Both the position numbers and the translations under genes were made by a program. From the NCBI RefSeq assembly GCF_036248275.1, contig NZ_CP109181.1, forward strand, positions 3,534,001 to 3,598,000: 64,000 nucleotides of DNA, read 5' to 3'. The stretch is from Streptomyces sp. NBC_01716. Its GTDB lineage: Bacteria; Actinomycetota; Actinomycetes; Streptomycetales; Streptomycetaceae. The notes beneath the pieces were generated by a model, which saw only the letters and a program-made list of their open reading frames with translations, was not told the DNA's origin and did not search any database. Below are positions 28,024-36,340 of this stretch, in pieces; position 1 is the stretch's first letter, and every line of letters starts with the position of its first letter.

Positions 28024-29345
28024 CCGACTGCTTCCCGCAGGCGCTGCTCGAACGCGATCACAGGTGTCTCGCGCGCGTACGGAGCGAGGCGTCGGTGAAA
28101 CTCGCGGACGTGGCCCGCTACGCGAGGCGAGTCGAGGGATGCGCTGAGGTCCAGAGCGAGCCCGGCGCTGTCGCACGCGGCCTCCAGTCGGCCCATCTGA
28201 AGTTGAGCCGTGGCCAGCCAGAAGGCGTGGAAGGCGCGGCCACGTTGCTGCGCGTCGGTTTCCCGTCGCAGGCCCTCAGCGATCAACGGCTCGGCGCGCT
28301 CGGACTCGCCCAGCTTGGCGAGAGCGATGCCGGTGTCCACGATCAGTTTCGTCTCGTCGAAGTAACGGACCCAGGAAGGCGCCTCGCCTTCCTGACCGCG
28401 GGCTTGCTCGTACGCGTCCCGGGAACGTCCGATGGCTTGGTGACAGGAGGCTCCGTCCCGGAGCGTGGCCTGCGCGAAAGCTTCGCGCATATGGAGCATC
28501 GACATCACCAACGGCTGCCCACCGGCGGTTCGGGCGGCGTCTTGGGCTTTGCAGGCCAGCGCCACCGCGTCCGAGGGCTGCCCGTCGTACGTGGCCTGGA
28601 GACTCATGCAGGACAGCACGTTGGCCATGAAGAGGTGGTCATCCTGCCCGTGCGAGAGCCGCAGGGCTTGGGTGAAGTGGGAACGTGCGGTGCTGTACTG
28701 GCGGGAGTCGAAGTACGCCCATCCAGCGAGGCGCGCGAGTTCGGCGGCGAGCGACTGAAGATCACGGCGCAAGGGCGCGGGGACGCTCCCCATCATGTAG
28801 GTGACGTATCGGAGGTGTCCCACGACTGCCGGGCGCATGGATGCGCCACCGTGCTCGTCGTCACGACGCCAATAGTCCTCCACTGACGATCTGAGTGCGA
28901 GAAGGGTGGATCGTGTGACCCTGCCGTCGGCGAGGGTCAGCAACTCGTCGAGTTCTTTGCGGGGTTCGGCCTCCCCACTGTCCTGCTCAGAGCCTGTGGC
29001 GGTGCCATTCGGCGCCGAACGGCGCTGGCGGGGCCGCTCAGTTGCGGCTGCCGGAGGGATTTCCCAGGGCCGGTGGGCAAGTCCGAGCATGGCGCCAGGG
29101 ATGCGAAGTCCATCCGCGACCCGCTCGATGACGTCGATGTGGGCAAGCCTGCGCCGCCCCGACATGATCTCCCCGACCCGGCTCGGCGTCATGCCGCACA
29201 ACGCAGCCACACGAGACGGATAGATACCAGCCTTTACCTTCACGAGGCGGAACACGCTCGCGAAGTCGCGTTGCCGACAGGCACGTTGCCACTCGGGGCT
29301 CGTGAGCAGTTCCAGCGGGAGGCCTTGAGGCCGAGGTCCGGGCAC
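28020..29345 (-). CDS. XRE family regulator with TPR-like sensor domain
   Basis: A 441-aa regulator. The helix-turn-helix is at about residues 30-85 (GIYPSRVAALCGMTPSRVGEIMSGRR). From residue 140 on the protein is all-helical with repeats such as AGWAYFDSRQYSTARSHFTQAL that look like TPRs, as in regulators that sense peptides or partner proteins. GTG 29345 has AGAGGAG upstream. A 21-bp palindrome 58 bp upstream is a likely operator. The gene is divergent from the HATPase/radical SAM gene run and is its probable regulator. Confidence 0.88.
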   Translation of the reverse strand: MPGPRPQGLPLELLTSPEWQRACRQRDFASVFRLVKVKAGIYPSRVAALCGMTPSRVGEIMSGRRRLAHIDVIERVADGLRIPGAMLGLAHRPWEIPPAAATERPRQRRSAPNGTATGSEQDSGEAEPRKELDELLTLADGRVTRSTLLALRSSVEDYWRRDDEHGGASMRPAVVGHLRYVTYMMGSVPAPLRRDLQSLAAELARLAGWAYFDSRQYSTARSHFTQALRLSHGQDDHLFMANVLSCMSLQATYDGQPSDAVALACKAQDAARTAGGQPLVMSMLHMREAFAQATLRDGASCHQAIGRSRDAYEQARGQEGEAPSWVRYFDETKLIVDTGIALAKLGESERAEPLIAEGLRRETDAQQRGRAFHAFWLATAQLQMGRLEAACDSAGLALDLSASLDSPRVAGHVREFHRRLAPYARETPVIAFEQRLREAVG

Positions 29346-29402
29346 GTGCGCTCCTCTGCCGTGCTGGGCGGTCGCATCGGGCGATTGGTGAGCCGCATTT
29401 CA

Positions 29403-29423
29403 GATTACCCACGTTGGGTAATC
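29403..29423. promoter_or_regulatory. Palindromic operator candidate
   Basis: GATTACCCA-N3-TGGGTAATC, perfect 9-bp arms around a 3-nt centre. It lies between divergent genes: 58 bp before the XRE/TPR start and 135 bp before the HATPase start. An XRE dimer could bind this. Confidence 0.6.
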
Positions 29424-29557
29424 ACTGTGACCTGATTGCGTGACGAGCCGTCGCGGTCAACTGGTCCTCCGACTGACCGCCCGCGACGAGGGGCGCGAAG
29501 TACGTCCCCTGACCTGGGCCTTCGAGGAGCAGGTTCAGGCTCTCGGAGGGAATTCCC

Positions 29558-30061
29558 ATGCTTCTGACCCCACTTGCACACTGCGTCCCTGACATCCCCT
29601 CCCGTCGTTCACCGGCTTTTCCCGACGACATCATCCCGACGGTTGACGAGTGGGCGATTGGGAGAGGGCCGATGAGGGCTGGGCGGGCTGCGATGTCCTT
29701 CGATGCCGATCCGAGGCATGTGGAGAGCGCGCGCCAGGTCACGGCCGCCGTGCTCGGTGAGGCCGGCGTCAAGGATTGCGAGATCGTCGAAACGGTGCAG
29801 CTGATGGTGAGTGAGATCGTGACCAACGCGATCGTTCACGGCAACGCCAACTCGGTCTCGCTCCGGCTCACATGCGACGCCGCCGACGAGGTGCTGATCG
29901 AGGTCGATGACCACTCGTCCGGCAGCCCGGAGCTGCGCGACGCGGGTCCGGACGACGAAAGCGGACGCGGCATGCGGCTTGTCACCTACTTCGCCCGCGA
30001 GTGGGGCCGGAAAGGAACCTGTACCTGGTGCACGGTTCCGGTCGGACCGGCGAGTGTCTGA
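29558..30061 (+). CDS. HATPase_c domain regulator (anti-sigma-factor-like ATP-binding protein)
   Basis: A 167-aa protein with the GHKL ATPase fold of the RsbW/SpoIIAB type. The N-box is SEIVTNAIVHGNA, the G1 region EVDDHSSGSP and the G2 region DESGRGMRLVTYFA. An N-terminal extension of about 45 aa precedes the domain. Hundreds of such proteins occur in Streptomyces as partners of sigma or anti-anti-sigma factors; the partner here is unknown. ATG 29558 follows GGAGGG. It is the first gene after the palindrome on the plus strand. Confidence 0.88.
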   Translation: MLLTPLAHCVPDIPSRRSPAFPDDIIPTVDEWAIGRGPMRAGRAAMSFDADPRHVESARQVTAAVLGEAGVKDCEIVETVQLMVSEIVTNAIVHGNANSVSLRLTCDAADEVLIEVDDHSSGSPELRDAGPDDESGRGMRLVTYFAREWGRKGTCTWCTVPVGPASV

Positions 30062-30691
30062 TGACGCCACATGACGGGCTGCCGACGTTCGTCCTCGTTG
30101 AACGCCGCAAGCCTGGGGTGTCATGGGAGAAGGAACCACCCCCGCGCGGCTTCGCCGTCGCGAAGCACGTACCGACGACGGACACGGAGTCCCTGCGACT
30201 TCTGCTGGAGTCCCTCCGCCGTTGGCAGGCGGCGGAGCAGGGGGAGCGGACGGTTCCCGTCACACGGCAGGCAATCAAGCAGACGTCCGAACTTCGTCCT
30301 CAGTCCCCAAGTCGACGAGGCCGAGAAGCAAGCGCTGGGCGCCACGGTGGCCATGCGCCGGAGGTACCTCTCCGCTCTCGCCACCGAGGCCGAACGTCGG
30401 CTGGACAGCGGCCGGACGGCCGCCCGGGAACTGGTCGGGCGTGGGCGAGCAATGGCCGATTCGAAGAATCGCCCTTCACACGGCGACGCTCCTGAGACCG
30501 CGCGAACTGCGCCTGGCCCTCTTGCTCTGCCCAACAGCTGTGACCCGGTCCGGTCCGACAGAAACACGGTCTTCGCCGCGTTCAAGACCGTGCGCCGCGA
30601 ATACCCCGTCCTCGTCCACGGCCTCCACACCTACCTCAGCATCACAGGCCTTGTCCTCGCCTTGACCGCGGCCGTCGTGGTGCAGAGGTGA
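30061..30691 (+). pseudogene. Broken or overlapping small gene(s), unknown
   Basis: An ATG at 30061 overlaps the HATPase stop (TGATG) and opens a 144-codon frame with reasonable codon use up to about 30290 (PGVSWEKEPPPRGFAVAKHV, then TESLRLLLESLRRWQ). Beyond that the high third-position GC moves to the +1 frame, which reads VDEAEKQALGATVAMRRR, then LATEAERRLDSGRTAARELV and ends at 30691 with a hydrophobic stretch. This looks like one gene broken by a frameshift near 30290-30310, or two overlapping genes. No family is recognised. Confidence 0.45.
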
Positions 30692-30746
30692 ACGCGAGCC
30701 ATCAGAGAGACCTTCGGCCCTCGATCACGTACTCCTAGGAGATTCC

Positions 30747-31208
30747 ATGCGCACTTCGACCAATGACGCGTACGCCGACTACACAACATCCGCCAGCGAG
30801 ACCGCCGACGCGTTGCGCGCCCTACTGCGTGAGCACGGTCTGGACGTCCCCGGCCTGTCGGTGATCGAAGACAAGGTCGGCCCGGGCGACATCACCGTCG
30901 CCACCGGCGACCGGCTCGCCCGCCTTCTGGGCGCGCCGGCGCAGGAGGCCGGGCGGAGCCTCGAAGAATGGCCCGAGGCTCGGCAGGTCATGCGCCGACT
31001 CGGCGCGGCGTTCAGGACAGTGACCGGCGGCGGGTTCCTCGATCTGTACTTCCACCCCGAATGCGTCCGCTGCGACCGCGACGCCGCTCTCGCACTGAGC
31101 CCGGTGGGCCTGCCGGAAGCCCGACGCCTGCTGTCCCACCTGTCGGGAATGGCCTCCTCCCCCGGTCGAACGCGAGAGGCTACGGCGCACCAACCGCACG
31201 CACGTTGA
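30747..31208 (+). CDS. Unknown protein with CxxC motif (copy 1 of a duplicated gene)
   Basis: A 153-aa soluble protein with no recognised family. An N-terminal helix region (ETADALRALLREHGLDVPGL) is followed by DITVATGDRLARLLGAP, EEWPEARQVMRRLG, then FLDLYFHPECVRCDRDAA, where His and CxxC could bind a metal. The C-terminus is SSPGRTREATAHQPHAR. A close paralogue starts at 39129 and is about three-quarters identical, rising to near-identity at the C-terminus. TAGGAGA precedes ATG 30747. It is 11 bp upstream of the glycosylase-like gene. Confidence 0.75.
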   Translation: MRTSTNDAYADYTTSASETADALRALLREHGLDVPGLSVIEDKVGPGDITVATGDRLARLLGAPAQEAGRSLEEWPEARQVMRRLGAAFRTVTGGGFLDLYFHPECVRCDRDAALALSPVGLPEARRLLSHLSGMASSPGRTREATAHQPHAR

Positions 31209-31265
31209 GGAGAGAACTCATGCCCGGCGTTCTGACGACCGATCATCCCGGCTGGACCGAGACGG
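30798..31265 (+). repeat. Direct repeat, copy 1 (468 bp)
   Basis: This stretch aligns without any gap to 39162-39629 at an offset of 8364 bp. It covers most of the 153-aa gene, the spacer with its ribosome site, and the first 15 codons of the next ORF. The last 135 bp are nearly identical at DNA level. Confidence 0.85.
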
Positions 31266-32023
31266 GGACCGGCGCCCGCGTACGAGCCGTTCGTACGCTT
31301 TCGAGTGTCTGGGTTCTGTCGTGGGATCAGAAGGGCCCACAGATGAGGTGTGTGCGGGGTGCCGAACACGTGAAGCCGGTGTTCGTCACCACGGATCCTG
31401 CTTGTCTGCCCCGCAGCGTCCCTGTCGAACTCAAGTCGGGGCTTGGCAGCCTCGGTCCCACGCAGCGTCTGGCCAATTCCTCGCTGTGGGACGCCATCAC
31501 GACGGCGATCCTGCGGCAGGTCGTACGCGCCGGGCAGGCACGCAAGCTGTACCGGGCGTGGTGCCGGACGTTCGGCACCGTCGTTGAAAGCCCCGCCGGT
31601 GACCTGGCCCTCGCCCCCACGCCCGCGCGGGTTCTGGGACTGACCGACGAACAATTCGCCGACGCCGGGAACAAGTTTCATCGCAGCGCGCTGCGAGCCG
31701 CGGCGACCCACTACGAGCGGCACCATCCCGACTGGCAGCGTATGGAATCCCGTGATCTGGCCGCCGCGCTCACGAGCATCCCGCGCATCGGCCCATGGAC
31801 CGCAGCCGCCGCAGCGGCCGACTACACCGGCGACTTCAGCGTCTACCCGCACGACGACCTCGCCGTGCGCACCTGGGCCGCGCAGATCGCGCCCGCCCAC
31901 GCCTGGCCCGGCAAGAAGGACAAGGCGTTCGGCCCGATGTGGACGGCCATGGCCGGCCCCGATCGCACCGCCCTGCACACCCTGACCCTCTCCACACTCA
32001 CCTGGGGCTCCCATGCCCGCTGA
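31220..32023 (+). CDS. HhH-GPD DNA glycosylase-like protein
   Basis: A 267-aa protein. The helix-hairpin-helix is IPRIGPWTAAAAA at residues 187-199, and the catalytic-aspartate position of AlkA-type glycosylases is D213 in YPHDDLAVRT. Upstream, LANSSLWDAITTAILRQVV fits the AlkA-fold entry helix. It may cut modified bases from DNA, or act on free thymidine-type nucleotides as some phage base-modifying relatives do. ATG 31220 has GAGGAGA upstream. The first 15 residues are shared with a 33-aa ORF at 39584, so the real domain may start nearer residue 42. The next gene starts 12 bp after it. Confidence 0.8.
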   Translation: MPGVLTTDHPGWTETGTGARVRAVRTLSSVWVLSWDQKGPQMRCVRGAEHVKPVFVTTDPACLPRSVPVELKSGLGSLGPTQRLANSSLWDAITTAILRQVVRAGQARKLYRAWCRTFGTVVESPAGDLALAPTPARVLGLTDEQFADAGNKFHRSALRAAATHYERHHPDWQRMESRDLAAALTSIPRIGPWTAAAAAADYTGDFSVYPHDDLAVRTWAAQIAPAHAWPGKKDKAFGPMWTAMAGPDRTALHTLTLSTLTWGSHAR

Positions 32024-32035
32024 CCTGGAGGAACC

Positions 32036-33572
32036 ATGCCACGGTTATCCCTGATCAACGGTGCCGATCCGACCCGAACTCTCGACGCACTGTTCGTGAA
32101 CGCACCGCTGCGCGACTACGGGCTGCGGCCCCGGACCAACGACTACACGCTGCCCGTGCTGGGCATGGCGTACATCGCTACGTACGCCAAGGAAGTCGGC
32201 GGTTTCAACGTAGGCGTCCTCGACGCCGAAGCCCACGGTCTCGGCATCACGGAGACAGCGCGCATCGTCAACGCCGCTCGACCCCGGTGGGCGGCCATGA
32301 ACCTGCTCGCCCCCACCTACGAGATGTCCGCCCGGATCGCGGCCGATCTCTCCCCGGAGATCGCGCTCATGGTCGGCGGCCACCACGCAAAGGCCATGCC
32401 GGACCGTGTGCTCGCCGACCCGCGCATGGCCAACCTGCGGGCGCTCGTGCTCGGCGAGGGTGAACTGCGCGTCGCCGCACTCCTGGAGGACCAACGACGT
32501 AGACATGAACTGCCCGGCGTCCTGTGGCGTGACCCACTACTCGGCACTCGGGCGGCGGGCGTCGCCGATCCCGCGACAAGCGCGGGGATGCTCGGCCCCG
32601 ACATCAACGCCCTGCCGTACGTCAACCGCGCGTTCCTGCCCCAGGACCCCTACCGGGCCGTGCCCACTGAGGCCGACCGGCGCCTCGCGACGAGCCGTCG
32701 TGGCGACTTCCGTACCCGGGCCGCTCTCAGCGGGCATCTGGAGGCGAAACATCGTCGGCTCCAGGGGCTGCCCATACAACTGCACCTTCTGCGGCGCTGC
32801 CGTCAGCGCCAACCCCGACGTCTTGATCCGGGTTCGCGAACCCGAGGACATCATCGGCGAACTCGACGCGCTGCACGGCCAGTACGGCGTCACCGCGTTC
32901 CGGTTCGTCGACGACCTCTTCCTCGGCGCTTCCCGCGTCATCACCACGCAGATGGCGGCCTTCACGCGGCACCGCGTCGGCGAACGGTACGTATGGGACG
33001 CCACCGGACGCATCAATGTCCTGGACCGGCTCGACAACGCCCAGCTCGAACTACTCGTCAACAACGGGCTGCGAGAAGTCGCCCTCGGAATCGAGTCCGG
33101 AAGCGACCGCATCCTGAGCACGATGGACAAGCGGATCGACGCCGCGATGACCGAACGTGTCGCCCGCCGTCTGGTGGAGCACGGCATCGGTGTGAAGGGG
33201 TACTTCATTCTGGGCTATCCCGGTGAGACTCACCAGGACATCCGCGCGACCGTGCGTCACATCCGCAGCCTCTGGAAGATTGCCGACGCCAATCCCGGCG
33301 ACGTACGGGCCAGCGTTTTCGAGTTCCGCCCCTACCCCGGCACACCCGTGTGGAAGACACTCACGGACGCGGGCCACGTTCCCGACAAGCTCCTCGCGTA
33401 CGCAGACATCGACCTCACCGCTGACGGGGCTGATGAGTCGATGCGCCAGCGAGACGAATTCAACTTCTCGGTCGGCATCCAGTTCGGCGAGGTCCCCTTG
33501 CACGAAGTCCGCGCCACCCTGGCCACCCTCACCCGCGAGCAGCACGAGCGCAGCCGGCGGACCGCATCATGA
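32036..33572 (+). pseudogene. B12-binding / radical SAM enzyme gene with a one-base frameshift
   Basis: The first 237 codons (32036-32746) encode a cobalamin-binding-type Rossmann domain (LDALFVNAPLRDYGLRPR, then LMVGGHHAKAMPDR). The +1 frame from there to 33572 encodes the radical SAM domain with C-x3-C-x2-C in RGCPYNCTFCGAA (32769-32792), IESGSDRIL and GYFILGYPGETHQDI. Dropping one A from the AAA at 32747-32749 restores LEANIVGSRGCPYNC. So the gene is either a recent pseudogene, a sequence error or uses +1 slippage. Codon 4 is TTA (32045-32047), a rare bldA-dependent codon. The stop overlaps the kinase start. Confidence 0.85.
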
Positions 33573-34186
33573 CGTTCACGTCGAAACGTGGGCAGTTCAT
33601 CACCGTCGACGGCCCCAGCGGCGTCGGGAAGACAACCGCTGTCCAAGCTCTCACCGGGGAGTTGGTAAGGCGTGGCCGAGCGGTTCACCAGACAGTGGAA
33701 CCCACCACCGGCGATATCGGCGTCTTCATCCGCGAGCACTTCAGTCGCATTCGCGGCCATGCCCTCGCCTGCCTCGTGGCCGCCGACAGATACGAACACC
33801 TTGAGCACGAGATCTCTCCCCGGCTCGGCGTCGGCGACACCGTGGTCTGCGACCGATACCTGGCCTCGACGCTCGTCATGCAACAACTCGACGGCGTACC
33901 AGTGAGCTTCTTGCTCGACCTGAACGCCCACATCCTGATGCCCGACCTGGCCGTCGTCCTCACCGCGTCCCCAGGCCTGATCGCCGAACGGATAGCCGCA
34001 CGCGGCCCCCGCAACCGCTTCCACCTCGACCCCACCGCGCCCGGACGCGAAGTCGACCTGTACGAGGAGGCCGCCCAGATCCTCACAGCAGCGAACGTGA
34101 AGGTACTGATCGTGGACACACCGGCAACGCCACACCGATGGGGGTCGCTACCTCAATCGCCGACGCGATCCCTTTCTCGTCGGTAA
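33569..34186 (+). CDS. Thymidylate-kinase-like P-loop kinase
   Basis: A 205-aa protein of the Tmk family. The P-loop DGPSGVGKTT is at residues 14-23, ADRYEHLEHEISPRL at 72-86 resembles the substrate-contact helix of dTMP kinase, and CDRYLAS with the DR(Y) motif is at 94-100. A basic lid region RGPRNRFHLDP follows. It probably phosphorylates dTMP or a modified pyrimidine nucleotide. As I would expect a housekeeping tmk elsewhere, this may have a special substrate. ATG 33569 overlaps the radical SAM stop (ATGA), which ties the two genes together. Confidence 0.85.
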   Translation: MTFTSKRGQFITVDGPSGVGKTTAVQALTGELVRRGRAVHQTVEPTTGDIGVFIREHFSRIRGHALACLVAADRYEHLEHEISPRLGVGDTVVCDRYLASTLVMQQLDGVPVSFLLDLNAHILMPDLAVVLTASPGLIAERIAARGPRNRFHLDPTAPGREVDLYEEAAQILTAANVKVLIVDTPATPHRWGSLPQSPTRSLSRR

Positions 34187-34226
34187 CGTCAGCCGCGCCA
34201 ACGCCACCGACCACCCCCCAGGACCA

Positions 34227-34667
34227 ATGAATCCGCAACCAGCCCAACCCGTCATCGATACCCACGTCCTCCTCCGTGACGGAGACAAGCTCCTCTTTTC
34301 GCAGCGTGGTGGTCCGTACGGGTACGGGCGGTGGCACATGCCGTCCGGGAAGCTCGATCAGGGGGAGCCCATCAGAGCCGGCGCCGCGAGGGAGTTGTTC
34401 GAGGAGACTGGTGTTGAGGTTGATCCCGCTCAACTGCGGTTGGTGCATGTCGTGCATCACAAGCAGAGCGAGAGCATCGAGCGGATCGGGTTCTTCTTCG
34501 AGGCCGTCGAGTGGGTGGGGGAACCCGTCAACAAGGAGCCCGCGAAGTGTCTGGAGCTGTGCTGGTTCAGCGTTCATGAGTTGCCCGAGGACATCATCGA
34601 GTATCCGAAGGAAGGTCTCCTCGGGTACCTGGAGGGCTCCGGCGTTCTCCGGGAGTGCGGGTGGTAG
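34227..34667 (+). CDS. Nudix hydrolase
   Basis: A 146-aa Nudix protein. The box GKLDQGEPIRAGAARELFEE plus TGV is complete. The preceding GRWHMPSG and the short length suggest an NTP- or nucleoside-diphosphate-cleaving enzyme of the MutT type. It follows the thymidylate-kinase-like gene by 40 bp and probably belongs to the same transcript. It could hydrolyse a modified dNTP or clean up an intermediate; the exact substrate is unknown. Confidence 0.9.
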   Translation: MNPQPAQPVIDTHVLLRDGDKLLFSQRGGPYGYGRWHMPSGKLDQGEPIRAGAARELFEETGVEVDPAQLRLVHVVHHKQSESIERIGFFFEAVEWVGEPVNKEPAKCLELCWFSVHELPEDIIEYPKEGLLGYLEGSGVLRECGW

Positions 34668-34677
34668 CTGGGCGTGG

Positions 34678-35487
34678 TCATCCCGCGTTTCTCGCGGGCT
34701 GGGGCGGGCGGGGGGTGGGGCGGGTGCGGGGTGGGGCGAAGCGGACCTCGATCGCCTCGGGCCAGGCTGCCGTGCGGACGCCGTAGAGGCTCTTCTGGCG
34801 GACGCGGCGTGGCAGGCCGACCGGGGTCAGCGTGTCGGGGGTGGCGAGCGGGGCGAGGTTCGTGGCGGAGCCGTCCTGGGGTGGGTGCGGGGTGTCGGTG
34901 GTGTCGCCCTCGGTCTGTTTGTGGTGGCGCCAGGCGCGGCTCCAGGCGTCCTCCCATGCGCGGCGGTCCGCGTCCGGGACCTCGCAGGCGCGCAGGAACG
35001 CCTGGAACTGGGCCGGGTTGTGCGGCATCGCCTGGCGGTTCACGATGCGGTGGGCCGTGCTGCGGGGCAGCGCGCCGTACTCGCCACCCCGCTCCTCCAT
35101 CGTGCGCAGGGAGGGAGAGCCGGCCTTCTCGTACAACTCCCGCAGCCCGGCGCTCAGATCGGCGAAGTCGCGTACCAGGACCGGGGACGGCGCCGGTGAG
35201 GCGCGCCCGCTGCGGGCCGAGCGGGTCGCCTCGTATCTGGCCCGTTTCCAGAGGAGTTTGGCGTCCTCGGGGGACGCGTCGCAGGCACGGGCGTAGGCGC
35301 GTACGGCGGGGAGCGTCGGGACGCTCTCCGCCGACGCCGTGCGCTGGAGCGTGGTGGCGTGCACCCCGGCCCGGAGTGCGAGATCGCGATAGCTCAGCCC
35401 CGCGCGTCTTCGTTGTTCGCGCAGCCACTGCGCCAGAGCCCGCAGGGCCCTGTTGTCGGTGACGATGGGCTTCTCCGGGCGCCCCAT
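34678..35487 (-). CDS. Helix-turn-helix domain regulator
   Basis: A 269-aa protein with an N-terminal XRE-type helix-turn-helix (WLREQRRRAGLSYRDLALRA, then GVHATTLQRTASAESVP) and a second conserved region GSPSLRTMEERGGEYGALPR that I recall from many Streptomyces regulators of unknown target. The C-terminus is Pro/Arg-rich. It converges with the Nudix gene, leaving 10 bp between stops. A CCCGCG/CGCGGG stem at 34682-34698 inside its 3' end could terminate the Nudix transcript. A 90-aa membrane protein gene lies just upstream. Confidence 0.82.
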   Translation of the reverse strand: MGRPEKPIVTDNRALRALAQWLREQRRRAGLSYRDLALRAGVHATTLQRTASAESVPTLPAVRAYARACDASPEDAKLLWKRARYEATRSARSGRASPAPSPVLVRDFADLSAGLRELYEKAGSPSLRTMEERGGEYGALPRSTAHRIVNRQAMPHNPAQFQAFLRACEVPDADRRAWEDAWSRAWRHHKQTEGDTTDTPHPPQDGSATNLAPLATPDTLTPVGLPRRVRQKSLYGVRTAAWPEAIEVRFAPPRTRPTPRPPQPARNAG

Positions 35488-35503
35488 GGCCGCGCCGCCG
35501 CCC

Positions 35504-35776
35504 TCAGACGGTCGGGCCGGGAGTCAGCAGGGCCCGTACGGCGACCCTGAGCCCTTTCGCGGGCGCCGCCCTGCCCAGGGCGACGACGACGACGGCCACC
35601 AGCCCCGCCCCGGCGAGCAGTTGCAGTACGTCCATGACGGGCAGGCCCGCGAACGCGACCAGGACCGCGGCCATGACGACGATCACGATGATGACGACCG
35701 CCTCGGGGCTGTGGAGCCGGCGCGGGGCCGGCCCGCCGTTCTCCACGCAGGACGCGACAGGGGGTTCGTTGTTCAC
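35504..35776 (-). CDS. Small membrane protein, unknown
   Basis: A 90-aa protein. GTG 35776 has AGGAGA upstream. A polar N-terminus of about 22 aa with one cysteine is followed by two membrane helices (AVVIIVIVVMAAVLVAFAG and LLAGAGLVAVVVVAL) and a short basic tail. No family is recognised. It is 16 bp upstream of the helix-turn-helix gene and probably in its operon, so it may take part in signalling to it. Confidence 0.7.
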   Translation of the reverse strand: MNNEPPVASCVENGGPAPRRLHSPEAVVIIVIVVMAAVLVAFAGLPVMDVLQLLAGAGLVAVVVVALGRAAPAKGLRVAVRALLTPGPTV

Positions 35777-36270
35777 GCGGTATCTCCTGATCGGGATGCC
35801 CGGCGGCCGTTCGGCCGCCGGGCACCTGCTACTGGCTCCAACTGGGTTGCGAACCACGGGCAGTTGCCGCCGCCCGGTGTGGTTGCCCAGATGTTCTCAG
35901 CAGCCGGGCAGCTAATCCCAATCCTCACCGGCACAAAGATTGGGATTGATGCGTGCGTGTCTGGCGTGCCCGGCGGAGAAAAAAGCGACGCAGAGTCAAC
36001 TTCCAAGGCCACGGATACCTCTGACCGGTGCTGGACTTGGCCTCGCTGTGATCAACATGCTTGTCCGTGAGACGTGGTATGAACGCGTTGATGCGCGTAC
36101 GCCTCAATCGAGGTTGCGTGATCTTGTGAACCGCTGACACGATCCGCCGGACGCCGCGAGAGCAAGTGGTCTGTACCTCTCTCCCGGCGGGGCCCCTGAT
36201 CGCTACTGGCTCCGACAACCAGCTGAACAGGGCATCACGGGACTCCTGTTGCCGCATGAGCCCGTCGGAG
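35777..36270. other. Intergenic region with an AT-rich hairpin
   Basis: No convincing gene is seen in this stretch of nearly 500 bp. It is less GC-rich than its surroundings. A 10-bp stem AATCCCAATC at 35914-35923 pairs with GATTGGGATT at 35938-35947 over a 14-nt loop. Its role is unknown. The promoter of the 90-aa gene must lie at its left end. Confidence 0.5.
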
Positions 36271-36301
36271 GGCCGGCAACCGCGTGACGCGGTTGCCGGC
36301 C
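36271..36301 (-). terminator. Strong intrinsic terminator
   Basis: A 14-bp perfect stem GGCCGGCAACCGCG / CGCGGTTGCCGGCC with a 3-nt loop, 40 bp after the stop of the large membrane protein gene. Confidence 0.85.
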
Positions 36302-36340
36302 CTTCATCACACGCCACCGCCCACGTCACCGGACCACGCC

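Noticed and set aside
34682-34698. CCCGCG/CGCGGG hairpin as a separate terminator
   Set aside because: Short stem lying within the coding end of the helix-turn-helix gene; mentioned there only.
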